Origin: Forficula auricularia
Taxonomy: Eukaryota; Arthropoda; Insecta; Dermaptera; Forficulidae
DNA length: 64,000 nt
Reading direction: 5' to 3'
NCBI GenBank assembly: GCA_024734495.1
Contig: JALMQS010000722.1
Span: 256,254 to 320,253, forward strand
Shown: piece by piece, positions 32,157 to 43,226 of the stretch
Layout of the letters: each line of letters begins with the position of its first letter
How positions within the stretch are numbered: the first letter of the stretch is position 1
Translations under genes and position numbers: made by a program
Notes under the pieces: model-generated
Told to the model about the DNA's origin: nothing
What the model saw: only the letters and a program-made list of their open reading frames with translations
The model's database searches: none

Positions 32157-32850
32157 TTTTTTTTTTTTTTTTTTTAATGCAATCGAATGCAAGAAGGTGC
32201 ACCAGTAAAGATGTAGCCTCTATGGATCTCGGAAAGACCCTTGCATTACCGAAGAGAAGGGAAAGTTGATTAAGTGAGAGGGTGTAGACGTAGGTGTCTA
32301 TGCACCCTGGTTTTGAAGGTTTGAAGATCATAGGTGCTGGGAAAGATGAGGCTGGGAGAGAGTTCCAGTTCCTTGAAGTCATGGGGATATATGTATTCGC
32401 GAATGAAGTGGTCCGGCACTTTTCCAATTTGACCGCGAAAGAGTGTTGGGAGTCGGCAAAACGTGTGCTGCGTGCAAAGCATGCTTTGGGGGAATTATTG
32501 ATTTTATCTCATCAGAGCACCTGCCGTGATAGTATCTATAGAAAAGAGAAAGGGCAGAGACATCTCTTCGATGAGCCAGCGAGTCGAGGGAGTCGGTGAG
32601 GGTAGAATCGTCAATTAGCCTGACGGCTCGTTTCTGAATTGTATCAAGGGTAGCAAGAGAATATTTTGAGGCTCCTCTCCACAGATGAGAGCCGTATTAG
32701 AGACAGGGGCGGATTTGGGCCTTGTAGATGGTGAGAAGTTGTGGTGGTTTGTAAAATCGCTTGGACCTGAATAAGAAGCCAATCTTCCTTGCTAAAGATT
32801 TCGCCACAGAGGAGATGTGTTTGCAGGAATACAAGTGTGAAGCCTCTATT
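32157..32850 (-). pseudogene. Jockey/CR1-like LINE fragment, second copy
   Basis: Minus-strand frames give YGSHLWRGASKYSLATLDT, AHRRDVSALSLFYRYYHGR and SPMTSRNWNSLPASSFPAP, matching the 27819-28808 LINE and interrupted by frameshifts (near 32425 and 32670). A poly-T run (32157-32176) is its poly-A tail on the minus strand. The 5' break is at about 32850, next to a TTA microsatellite. Confidence 0.85.
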
Positions 32851-32854
32851 ATTA

Positions 32855-33780
32855 TTATTATTAGACTAAGAAATGTTTAATTAATTATCTGTTTACTAAA
32901 ACAAAACAAAACTGTTCAAACTTGATAAATAAATGATTAAATTAATTAAACTGACTAATGTTCACCTTCATTAACTAGGATAAACTGCATAATAAATCGA
33001 TGAAAGAAAATTAGATTTCAATTGATCTAATGAAAACGGATTGTCCATAATCCTATAAATCTTATCTTCTTTTATTCCTATAGAAAGCATTAATAGAATC
33101 TCGAATGAAATTTACGAGGCTTCGAAAATGGAAGGTGTCTACAGAAACATTTAATGATGCCACGTCAAACCCGAAATAATACTTTTCAAAGGACATTTTA
33201 ATTATCTAATCGCCAAAAGAAATATCGTTAAAGAGAAAATTCTAATTGACTATAAAAATTACTTTAATTACTTTGGGTTTTTATAATGAGAAATAAATAT
33301 TTTTAATTTCCTGAAATAAAAATGCTATAAATTGTATTTAGTGTATGGAATATTAATTTTATTAAAAAAAATATTTTAACTAATAGCTTGGTAAAGGCAT
33401 AACAAACGATTTTTAGATGGCTAACTTGCTATAATAAAATGAAAACTGTTAATTCCGAATAAAATAATTTATTAGAAAGTCATTTTCATCCACTTAAAAA
33501 AACGTGACGATTCAAAGGGGGGTCCAGGGGGCGATGATACGGTTGGTGGGGATAGAGGAGAGGGTCCAAGAGGCAAAGACTCTTAGATAGGTTAGCAAGA
33601 TGACCGCTGACTAAATCATAGGGGACAAAGGACTATGATCCCAATTAATAATAAACAGACTGTTAATACTTGGGATAATATAAATTAACACAAGTAAATA
33701 ATAGTAAAACCATATACCGCATTTAGCTATATTTCGCAAAGTATCCAAGGATAAAAAAAGTGTGTGTTTACTTATGTACA
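32855..33780. other. Unassigned; one block shared with 39 kb
   Basis: About 33610-33690 (TAAATCATAGGGGACAAAGG) matches the reverse complement of about 38960-39030, so an old repeat is present. A G-rich patch is at 33515-33590. No gene. Confidence 0.35.
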
Positions 33781-33787
33781 CACGTTA

Positions 33788-34529
33788 GAAGTTATACTTC
33801 TTTGGCGTTTGAAAAAAAATTTCAAAAAACAAAACTGCAGTAAAGATCGAAGAAAAATATTAAAATTAATCAAAAAGGTTTTATTTCAGTAAAAATAGCT
33901 ATACAGTCAAAATAAACAATCATTAATTATCATGTGAACGAGTCAAATATATTTTTTAAATATTTAAAATATTCTAAGCTATAACTCTCAAGTAATAATT
34001 CTAGATATAATACTTACAGAATTAACCTCTAATATTTGAAAACACTCTCAAAGTTTTTACACAGTTTTTGTAACTTACAAATTTATATAATAAATATATA
34101 TTTTATTGTTAAGGATAAATAAACTGAATTTGCTTCTTTCCAGTATTGGAATAACCATTTGAAAAACAAAATAAATTACTGGAAAGAAGCAAATTCAGTT
34201 TATTTATCCTTAACAATAAAAAAATTAATATATCCAGTACACACCAAGCCAGCAAAATTCTTATAAATAAATATATATATTATTCAAAAATATAAAATAT
34301 AATTATATAAATATATAATTATTAAGAATTGATTATTAATATAAATAATATATTTCACATCCACATCAACTGGCTTATTGAATTTGAAAATAACAACACG
34401 TTTTGTTAGATTCCTTACAGTTATTTATTCTATTCTGTAGCCAACTTCATCATGTTAATTTTTGGGACATCTGCGCGCGCAGGTCACAAATTCGATCTCA
34501 TCCAAACGCGCCAAAAGAAGTATAACTTC
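33788..34529. mobile_element. Inverted-repeat element with inner palindrome
   Basis: GAAGTTATACTTCTTTGGCG at the left pairs with CGCCAAAAGAAGTATAACTT at the right. Inside, 34106-34222 is a hairpin with ~45-bp arms (TATTGTTAAGGATAAATAAA and complement). The end GAAGTTATACTTC is itself palindromic. No coding sequence; family unknown. Confidence 0.6.
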
Positions 34530-34649
34530 AAAAATTACTAGCAATATATGCTCCTGTAAGAAATTAGAAACCTTTTCTTTTAAATACCAGACTTGATGTA
34601 ATTTCACTACATGAAATGAAAACATATTATTTCTGAGAGAGAAACAAAG

Positions 34650-34735
34650 AGGTTGTACTCTGCTTGATGCTATGCATCTCTATGAATCAACAACTCTACT
34701 ACTCTCGGCAAAATAAAAACTTTTCAATTATTGCT
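34650..34735 (+). repeat. Copy of the RT-like unit
   Basis: AAACAAAGAGGTTGTACTCT and CAACTCTACTACTCTCGG match the two halves of the unit at 27425-27510, here with the first half inverted relative to the second. Confidence 0.4.
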
Positions 34736-35061
34736 GAGTTTGTGTATAGCCATTAATGAGAGGTGTTGAAAATTATATATGTATGTATACTATATTAATC
34801 GATAAGCCCAGGAGGCAAATTAAGCTAAAAAAACACCTATTATTTTCATTTTATTTGGTCTGTAGAATAATATAAATTAAAGTAAACTAAAAAAATTTGT
34901 AATTATTATTCATACTCTATTTGGTAAATACTATTGTATAATAAATTGGGGAAAAATAATTTGGGAAAAAGTAAAAAAAATTTCAAGACGCACTATTCTG
35001 AAGAGCCGCCTTAGTAATAATTTTAAATATAATAAATTATTAAAAATTAATGTTTCATTAA

Positions 35062-35739
35062 GGTAGTTGTTTCACCAGATAGATGATTATTTAAATACTT
35101 CTTCATCGATTGGTGGCAAAGAGAAATTTATGAACAATATAGTTCCGGGATATTAAATTCCAAAGATAGAGATTTTCAGACTACTTATACATTGAACTGT
35201 ACGGGATATCGGAAAGTTTACATACATATTTAATTATAATTAAGAAACTCTTATTACTATTTTAATAAAAAACTTAACCAACATTAAACAATAATTAATA
35301 CATTTTTAAGAAAATTTTAATTAATAGTTACAACACAGTTTCTGAGATTATAATGAATAAATAATGAAAAATGTATAAAGAAAAAATTTACACTAAAAAC
35401 AAGCTGGCAACAATGCATTTATTTAACCTAAAAAGTGGGTTAACTTTAGTACTTTTTTGAAGTTTATTCGCTTCAGCCATTGTCGCACCAGCTTTCAATC
35501 GCTTATAAAGAACTTTTTGTTTTATAAATCTCCCTTTATAATGTACTTTTTCTGACATTTCTATGATAAAATATATACAAGCTCGGACAGCGTTACCAGA
35601 TTTGTCAAACGAGCACGGGGTTGGCTAGTAGTGGTACATAAACAGCAACAAGTTTTGGGCTTTTGAATTATGAGTCCTTATTGTCTGTACTATATACTCT
35701 AGCATTAAATTTTGTTAGTGTAGACGCGAAACAACTACC
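35062..35739. mobile_element. TTAA-flanked MITE, copy 1
   Basis: The ends GGTAGTTGTTTC and GAAACAACTACC are inverted and flanked by TTAA (35058-35061 and 35740-35743). A second copy in opposite orientation is at 41673-42354 with the same internal order. Non-coding; TTAA flanks suggest piggyBac. Confidence 0.85.
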
Positions 35740-35744
35740 TTAAC

Positions 35745-36410
35745 ATGAAATAAATTCAATTTCTTAATTAATTTTGATAATTATTATTTGTGTTAAAATA
35801 TTAGTGGATTTTAAAATATATTGTTTAAATTAAAAAATTAAAATTGAAAAACTTTATTTGCTTATAAATTTACAATAATAAAGTCTAATCTCGACATTTG
35901 ATCATTTGTGATCTCGAAGTTTTGAAAATAGATAGCCTATAAGACATTTTTAATTCAATGAACAAGGGAGTGAAATCAATATACTAGGGCCGCCTGGGAG
36001 GCTGTCGAAGCGAGAAACAATCTTAGGTAAAATGGTTTAAAAGATCCTAGTCTCCTTCGAAAATCCCTACCATTTAAACGCCTGAAAAATTAAATCTTTA
36101 AAATTTACATAATTTTTATCATTTAATTTGGTTACCTTTAATATACGAGAGATATTTTTTCAAGGTCCGATTGATCGCGAAATGAAAACCAGAGTGCCAA
36201 TCAAAACTGTTTCATTTGGAAGATTTAGATGCTTACACCTTCTAGCTATTCTCTAAATAGTCGCCGCTCTGATTGAGACATTTGGCATAGCGTGGTAACA
36301 ACTTTCAATTATCTCCAACCTTAATAGGTATGTGCGTGAGCTACTTTCGAAGTTAAAAAAATCATCCTGTGAGCTATTTGTTACAAAAAATTTACTTATA
36401 CTATATATAA
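35745..36410. other. Unassigned AT-rich stretch
   Basis: About 36170-36260 (GATCGCGAAATGAAAACCAG) matches the reverse complement of about 38500-38580, so it contains an old repeat. No gene. Confidence 0.35.
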
Positions 36411-36416
36411 TAGTTT

Positions 36417-37003
36417 AGATTAATTTGCAGCAACGCAAACGTAATGCTGCCGACAGAGAGAGCTGATGCTGTCGGTATATTTGCGGCAAATTTGAAATAT
36501 AATTGTAAATTGAACTCGAATTTTGAAATGAAAGAATTGATTTTAAATTAAGAAACATTAAATATATTGATAATTATTCCTGCCCCCCCTCTCATCACTC
36601 AAAAATTAAATATTCAATTCGCTTTTCTTTGAGCACAGAAGAAGAAATTAATCACGTCTTATTTGATTTATATTTTATATATTATTTGTTTATTTTTTAA
36701 TAATTTGCCACTTTTTTATAATTTTTTAAAAATCTAAATTTTGCCCGAGTTTCTCATGGCAATACTGGAGCAGCCTGTCATACAAACAACACCTGATCTC
36801 TTTTAAATATTTGGAGCGTCAGGACGAATGATGAGCCGAAACTTTTAAGAGACTATGTATTTTCGGGAGTTTACAGGTATACAATTTGGAGTGTGGTTTT
36901 TCAAGAGGAATAAAATTTTTGTATCGAGACGCTGCCCGCCAGAACTTCAGACCGGAGGGCCGAGTTTCTGTAGGGCGTGCCGAAGGCAGCACGAAAAGCT
37001 CGT
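36417..37003 (+). mobile_element. ~0.8-kb repeat family D, copy 1 (internally deleted)
   Basis: Starts GCAGCAACGC and ends near GCACGAAAAGCTCG. It shares GTCGGTATATTTGCGG, AATATTCAATTCGCTTTTC and the GC-rich tail GACGCTGCCCGCCAG with copies 2 and 3, but lacks about 220 bp in the middle. Non-coding. The conserved GC-rich 3' end is reminiscent of a rolling-circle or SINE-like terminus but gives no firm classification. Confidence 0.7.
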
Positions 37004-37009
37004 TAATTA

Positions 37010-37735
37010 TAAAACCTTATTTATACAATATTATATATTGTACAAACAAAAAAGGCGAGTAAATCTTTCAAAATATTTAAAATTTTATAGTTATTTTAAA
37101 ATATAAAAAAACTTAAGAAAGAATAGCTTATTATATCTAAAATTTTAAACAAAATATGTACATAACAGGTGACTTTTCAACCACGGGATGCTGTCCAAAA
37201 ATTTTGTTATTTTTCAAATTTATCATTAGATTTAAAAAAAATATATTTTGGAACGTTGGCCCCAAATGGATAATGCTTTGTGTAAGTGAAGGTAGAAGTC
37301 AGAAATTAAATCTTGTGTCCCCCCTGAGATGGAAATCTTCCACAATGAATCTTAAATTTCTCCTAATTCTATTGCTATAAACAAGCTATGACTTGTCTAT
37401 ATCACTCTTAGTTATTTCCGATCTTATACGTTGTGAGTTCTTAGAAATGGATAATTCCAGAAATTCTCGAAATATCTTTATTTATTCTTATTTTGTATTA
37501 TTACTATTTGAACAATTTTCATTCGACTAAAACTCGTTTGGACTTGTCTTTGACATGCTTGAACTGGAAGATATTCTAGGCAGGGACTTCAAACCTTCTA
37601 TCCGTGCCCTATTGGGAAAAACCATTTATTTTAATTGCCCCTTGAAACTATGCAACAATTTTATTTCATTTCGAGAATCAATATAGACTTTTCAAAAGAA
37701 AACTTTTTTATAGAAATATTTGAAATAACGGATAA
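37010..37735. other. Unassigned; possible hAT left end
   Basis: CAGGGACTTCAAACCTTCTA (37580) resembles a hAT left terminus, but no matching right end with target duplication was found. Confidence 0.3.
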
Positions 37736-37737
37736 TA

Positions 37738-37927
37738 TTTTCTTTTTTTTGTCTTTTCGGCCTTTCTAGCCATAAGCCAATTTACGATACTACTTATTAT
37801 TATTATTTTTTTTAATTTGTCTCTACCCCGGTGTCAGATTTTAGGCGGATGCCTCGAGTTGGATTTGAACACGGGTCCACTTGGTTAGCATGAGCTGACA
37901 CGCTACTTCTAGCCTAACCCGACCCCC
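37738..37927 (-). mobile_element. SINE-A, with 10-bp target duplication
   Basis: Same structure as 12164-12342, head at the right (B-box-like GTGTTCAAATCC), tail poly-T at the left. Flanks ACGGATAATA (37728-37737 and 37928-37937) are identical. Confidence 0.85.
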
Positions 37928-37937
37928 ACGGATAATA

Positions 37938-38640
37938 ATTTGAAAATTTAAAGATCCTCCTTAAATTTTGAAGTCGTCCATATATATATTTATGATAAAT
38001 ACTCTAAATGTTTGAAATTTTAGGGATGGACCGCCGCATTCAGCATCCAAGGACCGCACGCCACTGGTACACAAAAATACAATAATTTTTAAGTCTATAA
38101 AAATTGTTTAATATTTAAAATGTGAATTTTAAATTTAATAATTTGAAAAGTCTGAAAGGTTTAATGAGAAACTAGACATTCGCTTTCCTGAGATGTCGTG
38201 GCTGACTTTGCGCTCTTTTGAATTAATATTTGAAAAAATTTCTATTTAATAATTAAATAATTTTTAAAATTCCCTTATAAAACAATGAAAACTAGAAAAA
38301 TTAAATAAAAAAAAATAGTTTTAATATATTTATTTTTATGTAAGTATTTTAGAATAAACATTCCATAATTTTTTAATTTTTACTTTCAATTATTTTTTTA
38401 AATATTTACCAAAAATTGTCGGGAGCTACCAAAAATGACGCTGCGAGATTCCGGTAGCTCGCGAGCGACGGGATGGCGATCACTGACTCTTTGTAGAGAA
38501 TAGCTAGAATGTATATTTAAATGTTCAAAATAAAACAGTTTTGATTGTCACTCTGGTTTTCATTTCGCGACCGATCGGACTTGAAAAAAAAATATCCCTC
38601 CTAGATTAGACTGAATTTGTTAACTCTTCTTTCCATTTAG
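37938..38640. other. Old repeat ends, no gene
   Basis: CGCACGCCACTG (about 38058-38070) and GGCGATCACTG (about 38476-38486) look like hAT right termini without recognised left ends. Confidence 0.3.
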
Positions 38641-38745
38641 AGATAGGAAAAGGAAGGGTTGGTTTGGAAATTAGGCTGGAATAAGGAAATCTCTGCGTTG
38701 CTAAGGTAAATATTTTGTTTATTTTTAAAACATTTTTTTTTTTAG

Positions 38746-38933
38746 ATAATATTGTTGAAAGGGGTAGTCAATCCAGGGTTGGGACTAGAAGTATAGGTGT
38801 TGAAACCAGTGGTGGTTTTTGTTATGATGATGATTCAGATGGTTATTTAGATTATAAGGATTTAGGGAAGAATGGTATTAATTTAAATAGGTCTGGTTCC
38901 TACAAGTTAGTTAATTCAGATATTAATATGTAG
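38746..38933 (+). other. Exon-like open frame after a splice-acceptor pattern
   Basis: A T-rich tract ending in AG (38745) precedes a frame reading DNIVERGSQSRVGTRSIG, then VETSGGFCYDDDSDGYLDYK and a polar tail ending SDINM and a TAG stop. The composition is protein-like and the acceptor is good, but upstream blocks are closed in all frames and no family is recognised. It could be the last exon of a gene or part of the repeat that continues to 39480. Confidence 0.25.
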
Positions 38934-38939
38934 GTTTGC

Positions 38940-39480
38940 ATTCATTTGTAGGATCTGGCATTGATTTGTGGAATAATCTATTTATTACTACTTGGAATTA
39001 TAGTCCTCTGTCTCCTATGATTAAATCAATTATACATTTTGTCAAGTCCTAGAGTTGTACACAATTTTATTTAGTTCTCACAAGCAGAGAATAGCTGAGG
39101 TAGAGAGAGGTCATACCATGCTTGTTAAAATTTTGACCAGGTTTCCTTAACAACTTATGCCAAATGCCGGGATGGCTAATGCGTTTTTGTGTAGAATTTT
39201 TAAATTACTTTTTGTCTTTTGATGGAAATCTATGGTCATTTTATTTATTAATGAACATGCATTTCTTTTTTTGTATTATTTGTTAAATTGTTTTAGTTAA
39301 TTTGTATTGATGTTTGTTAATGTATTGTAACTAGATTGTATTGATATTCGGAGGACCTAGCAACCGAGGACTTGTGCCTCCTGATATCGTGTTTTTGCGC
39401 AGAATTTTTAAATTACTTTTTGTCTTTTGATGGAAATCTATGGCCATGTTATTTGTTAATGAGCATACATTTCTATTTTT
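38940..39480. repeat. Partial tandem duplication
   Basis: TTTTTAAATTACTTTTTGTC followed by TTTTGATGGAAATCTATGG occurs at about 39198 and again at about 39407, 209 bp apart. The intervening part, with TTGTATTGATGTTTGTTAAT and GGAGGACCTAGC, recurs at 40815-41125, where a SINE is inserted. Confidence 0.6.
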
Positions 39481-39948
39481 GGTACCTACGTATTAACGCC
39501 ACCGCATCTACAGATTTGACGGTTTTAAGCGCCGCTACTGACGACGGATTCTTTTAGAAAATGAATATTAATTAAAAAATAATTAGTAAATGCCCAAAAA
39601 AATTCGAATATGTAAAAGTCGTTGCCGGTTCGGTTAAGATATATTCAGTTCGGCTCGGTTCGCCTCGTATATCTTCCCAGTCAGCCCGAAATGAAGATAT
39701 ACTAGCCGAACCGAGCCGAACTAATATATCTTAACCGAACCTTCCGAAGTTTGTTCGGGAACCCATTTTTTTATCTAAATGAAGCGAGATGATGAATAGA
39801 ACCGAACCTATGAAAAGTTTTAAAAGTGAAAATTGCCAACGCTCACTTGAGACAATTTGAGACATCACAGTCCATAAACTCAATTTCAGTTCAAATTTGT
39901 AGTTTAAAATTTCATTTGGAGCTGCGGTGGCGTTAATAACTAAGTACC
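39481..39948. mobile_element. hAT-type element with internal hairpin
   Basis: The ends GGTACCTACGTATTAACGCC then ACCGC and the complement GCGGTGGCGTTAATAACTAA then GTACC are flanked by a perfect duplication CTATTTTT (39473-39480 and 39949-39956). A second palindrome sits in the middle (39632-39741; GGTTCGGTTAAGATATATT and complement). No coding sequence. Confidence 0.8.
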
Positions 39949-39956
39949 CTATTTTT

Positions 39957-40795
39957 ATTTTACCATACAGGGTATGGTCAGGTATTGTAATCGGGCATGA
40001 AATGGTTTTTTCCCTTCTTTTTTTCAAAATATCTAAAAAACGGCTGAAACTATTTCGATTAAAAAAATTGAGCGAGACCATGGCATTTAGGTCTACAAAA
40101 AAAGCTCTAATAAGTGAACAACGAAAAAATTATGTTTTTCGAGATAATAATTGTTTTGTCAAAATGTCTGTTAGTTAGTTAGTTAGTTAGTTAGTTAGCT
40201 AGTTAGTCTGTGCGTTACCAAATTTGTGGACGAACTAGCTCAAAAACTAGTGTGAATATCGAAACCAAATATCACCCGTAGTTTTGGTCCATTGAGATTA
40301 AGAGCTGATTAGATTTTGGTATATCGACCCAAAATTAAGGGGGGTCGAGGGGGGTTAAAAATTAAAAATCTAGGTCGTTTGAGCAAACTCAACCAAATTT
40401 TGTATACATAATCAGTGGACCCCAGAAGTCTAAAAATGCAAAATCTAACTGCCCAAAATGGGGGAGGGGGCGGAGGGTCAAAAAATAAAAATCTTGGCCA
40501 TTTACCAAACTCAACCAAATTTTGTATACATAATCGAGTGGGTCCCCAGAATTCTAAAAATGCAAAAACTCACCGCCCGAAATGGGGGGGGGGGGGGTCG
40601 AAAAATGAAAATCTTTGCCATTTACCAAACTCAACCAAATTTTGTATACATAATCAGTGGGTCCCAGGAGTCTAAAAATGCAAAAACCAACCCCCCCTAC
40701 TATGATTATAAATAATTTTATTAAATATTAAATATAAGTGAGGGGCCAGGTTGTATGGTAAAGTCAAGTGGATGGCCACATCAGAACACGTCAGC
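39957..40795. mobile_element. ~0.7-kb repeat family C, copy 3
   Basis: Starts TTTACCATACAGGGTATGG and ends GTATGGTAAAGTCAAGTG then the shared GGCCACATCAGAAC. It contains a TTAG microsatellite (40166-40206) and three tandem ~120-bp subrepeats (40388-40700). It abuts the hAT-type element on the left. Open frames with runs of glycine here come from the G-tracts. Confidence 0.75.
40388..40700. repeat. Three ~120-bp G-rich tandem subrepeats
   Basis: CTCAACCAAATTTTGTATAC starts at 40388, 40510 and 40630 (periods 122 and 120). Each unit contains a long G-run (GGGGGAGGGGGCGGAGGG and similar). A single related unit is in family C copy 1 at about 23430-23560. Confidence 0.85.
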
Positions 40796-40845
40796 TTATT
40801 TCTTCTTTTTTTGTACTTGTTTATTATTTGTTAAATTGTTTTAGT

Positions 40846-41049
40846 CTATTTTTTTTTTTTTTTTGTTGCTTTTCGGACGGATAGAAATCCATAAGCCTAA
40901 TTACGATACTAGTTATATTTTTTTTAATTTGTCTCTACCCCTTGGGGTCAGATTTTAGCTGGATGCCTCGAGTCGGATTCGAACCCGGGTCCCCTGGTTA
41001 GCTCCTGTCACGCTACCGCCTATCTATCTAACCACCCCCCCCAAAAAAA
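40846..41049 (-). mobile_element. SINE-A, with ~13-bp target duplication
   Basis: Head at the right with B-box-like GGGTTCGAATCC, poly-T at the left. Flanked by AAATTGTTTTAGT (40833-40845) and AAATTGTTGTAGT (41050-41062). The uninterrupted version of the target is seen at about 39285-39300. Confidence 0.85.
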
Positions 41050-41339
41050 AAATTGTTGTAGTTAATTTGTATTGATGTTTGTTAATGTATTATAGCTAGA
41101 TTGTATTGATGTTTGGAGGACCTAGCCACGGAAGACTTGTGCCTCTAAACAGGTCGAGGAAGATTTATTTATTTATTTGAATATTTAAACTGAAATTTAA
41201 TTAAACAATAAAAATTCAATTTACTTTTAATTTAACTGTTATTAGTCATGATATAACTCTAAAATAATTACCTTAAAAAAACATATTAGATGCAATTTGA
41301 TTAAATTTTATTCAAATAATAAATCTGTTCTTTTCCTCG

Positions 41340-41620
41340 TCCTCATTCGATCCAACTTTACCGCTCGCAAGTCAATGGGCGAGCCTGCAGACTGCTTGGC
41401 GCCAGATGCTGCTGCGGCTATTCAGCCTCGTTCCTCTTTCCGCGACTTGAAAAACTCTTTACTAACTAGATTCAAATGAAAACTGTTGCTTCCCCTCGAA
41501 AGGCTATACAATGTGATATATGGACCATGGCAGGTTTCTCCATTACAAGGGTTCGTTCGGCTCTTGCATTTTTAAAAAGCAAAGCAGCAGGTACGATCAA
41601 CTTGCATCTCTTCGTTGTCT
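41340..41620 (+). pseudogene. Possible LINE fragment before the RT domain
   Basis: Frames give GEPADCLAPDAAAAIQPRSS and SITRVRSALAFLKSKAAG. The latter resembles the region opening the RT domain of jockey-like elements (V..AL..LKSKKAxGxD). Stops separate the parts. Composition is GC-richer than its neighbours. Confidence 0.35.
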
Positions 41621-41672
41621 TTCAGCTACAAATCTATTCTCTACTCAAACCAAAACAACTATTTTGATTTAA

Positions 41673-42354
41673 GGTGGTTATTTCGCGACAATACTAGTAA
41701 AAAGTTAATGCTAGAGTATAGAGAACAGACAATAAGGATTCATAATTCATAAGAATGTACCACTACTAGCAAATCCTTTGCTCGTTTGACAAATATGGCA
41801 ACACTGTCCGGGCTTATATATTTTTCATCTTAGAAATTTCAGATAAATTACATTATAAAGGGAGATTTATAAAACAAAAAGTGCGATTGAAAGCTGTTGC
41901 GACAATGGCTGAAGCGAAAAACATAAAAAAATTACTAAAGTTAACCCACTTTTTAGGTTAAATAAATGCGTTGTTGCCAGCTTGTTTTTGGTGTAAATTT
42001 TTTATTACACATTTTTCATTATTTATTCATTATTATCTCAGAAACTGTGTTGAAACTATGAATTAAAATTTTCTTAAAAAATGATTAGTTATTGTTTAAT
42101 GTTGGTTTAGTTTTTTATAACAATGGTAAGAAGAGTTTCTTAATTATAATTAAATATGTATGTAAACTTTCCGATATTTCGTATAGTGTAATGTATAAGA
42201 GTCTGAAAAACTCTTTATTTGGAATTTAATATTTCCGGAACTATATTGTTCATCAATTTCGTTTTTCCATCAATCGATGCAGAAGTATTTAAATAAAAAT
42301 CTTTCTAAATTTCAAAAAAAATCCTAAGAAAACCCATATGGTGAAACAACTACC
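41673..42354. mobile_element. TTAA-flanked MITE, copy 2 (inverted)
   Basis: The ends GGTGGTTATTTCGCG and GTGAAACAACTACC are flanked by TTAA (41669-41672 and 42355-42358). Internal landmarks (CCACTTTTTAGGTTAAATAA, TTGTTGCCAGCTTGTTTTT) match copy 1 in reverse. Confidence 0.85.
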
Positions 42355-42891
42355 TTAAGTGAGATATTTCTAATTTTGTTCACCGAGCGTCTGAAGGGTT
42401 GAACTAGATCAGGGCTGACGAACCTGCGGCCCAGCATTGCAATGAATGCGGCCCAACATAAAATCATAACCTTCTTTAAAACGTTGAGATTTATATGTTC
42501 TTACTGGAAATTGTAACTGGTACAAATTGCCCTGATGATTTTTTCTCTAATAGAGGCTGAAGACGTAAGGATTTTGGTCCCTTGAAGTTTAAGGGACGAA
42601 GGCCCGAAGGTGATTTACAAGACCACTATTTTATTTTAAATTACTTAAACAAATTTAGGTAATGTTTAACCAACTAACGGTGTTGGGGTTGGTAAGTTGA
42701 GGAGGCCTAATAGTTCTAGTGGGGACACTGATGGTGGCTTCCTGACGCAAACACTTGTTAACCACTTTATTGAGTTTGGAATTTACGGTTTTAGGTTTGT
42801 TTTTTGAAAAGTTTTCGAAAAATAAAAGTGATAATATTTGCACGAAACTTTCTCTGGAGAGAGACGGACTAGTAGAAATCTCAATGGAAAG

Positions 42892-43226
42892 TAATGGAAG
42901 GCAGCCCAGGGGTAGTGAGGAAAGAAAAAATTAACTCATATCTAAATAAAGTGTAATTTATTGGTATTCTTCGTCCTTTCCCTTCAAACCGACGTTTCGG
43001 AGGATTTTTCTCTCCTTCTTCAGGGTTTCAAGGGGTCAATGAAGGAAACAAATGAAATGCTTTCTTCCTCTCTCCATAGCAGTGTTTAAAACTTTTTTCT
43101 TTCTTAGCAGAAGCATAGAAAAACAATTTTTTTTCCTTCTTTTTCTTAATTCCAATAAATTACACCTTATTTAGATATGTGTTAATTTTTTTCTTTCCTC
43201 ACTATCCCTGGTGTCTTCCTTCCATT
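42892..43226. mobile_element. Fold-back element, same family as 19493
   Basis: The ends AATGGAAGGCAGCCCAGGGG and its near complement and the arms match 19493-19950, but the right-arm core is deleted. It is nested in the hAT-type element. Confidence 0.8.
42995..43023 (-). ncRNA. Hammerhead-like core, left arm
   Basis: Minus strand: CTGAAGA (43017-43023), stem GGAG/CTCC, GAAACGTCGG. Compared with the 19821 core, the stem closes directly on GAAA without the extra T. Confidence 0.55.

Noticed and set aside
38641..38745. Additional exon upstream of the 38746 frame
   Set aside because: The block between an acceptor-like site at 38640 and a donor-like GTAAAT at 38705 is closed in all three frames and the intron would be only about 40 bp.
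40415..40715. Glycine-rich frames
   Set aside because: Produced by G-runs in the 120-bp subrepeats.
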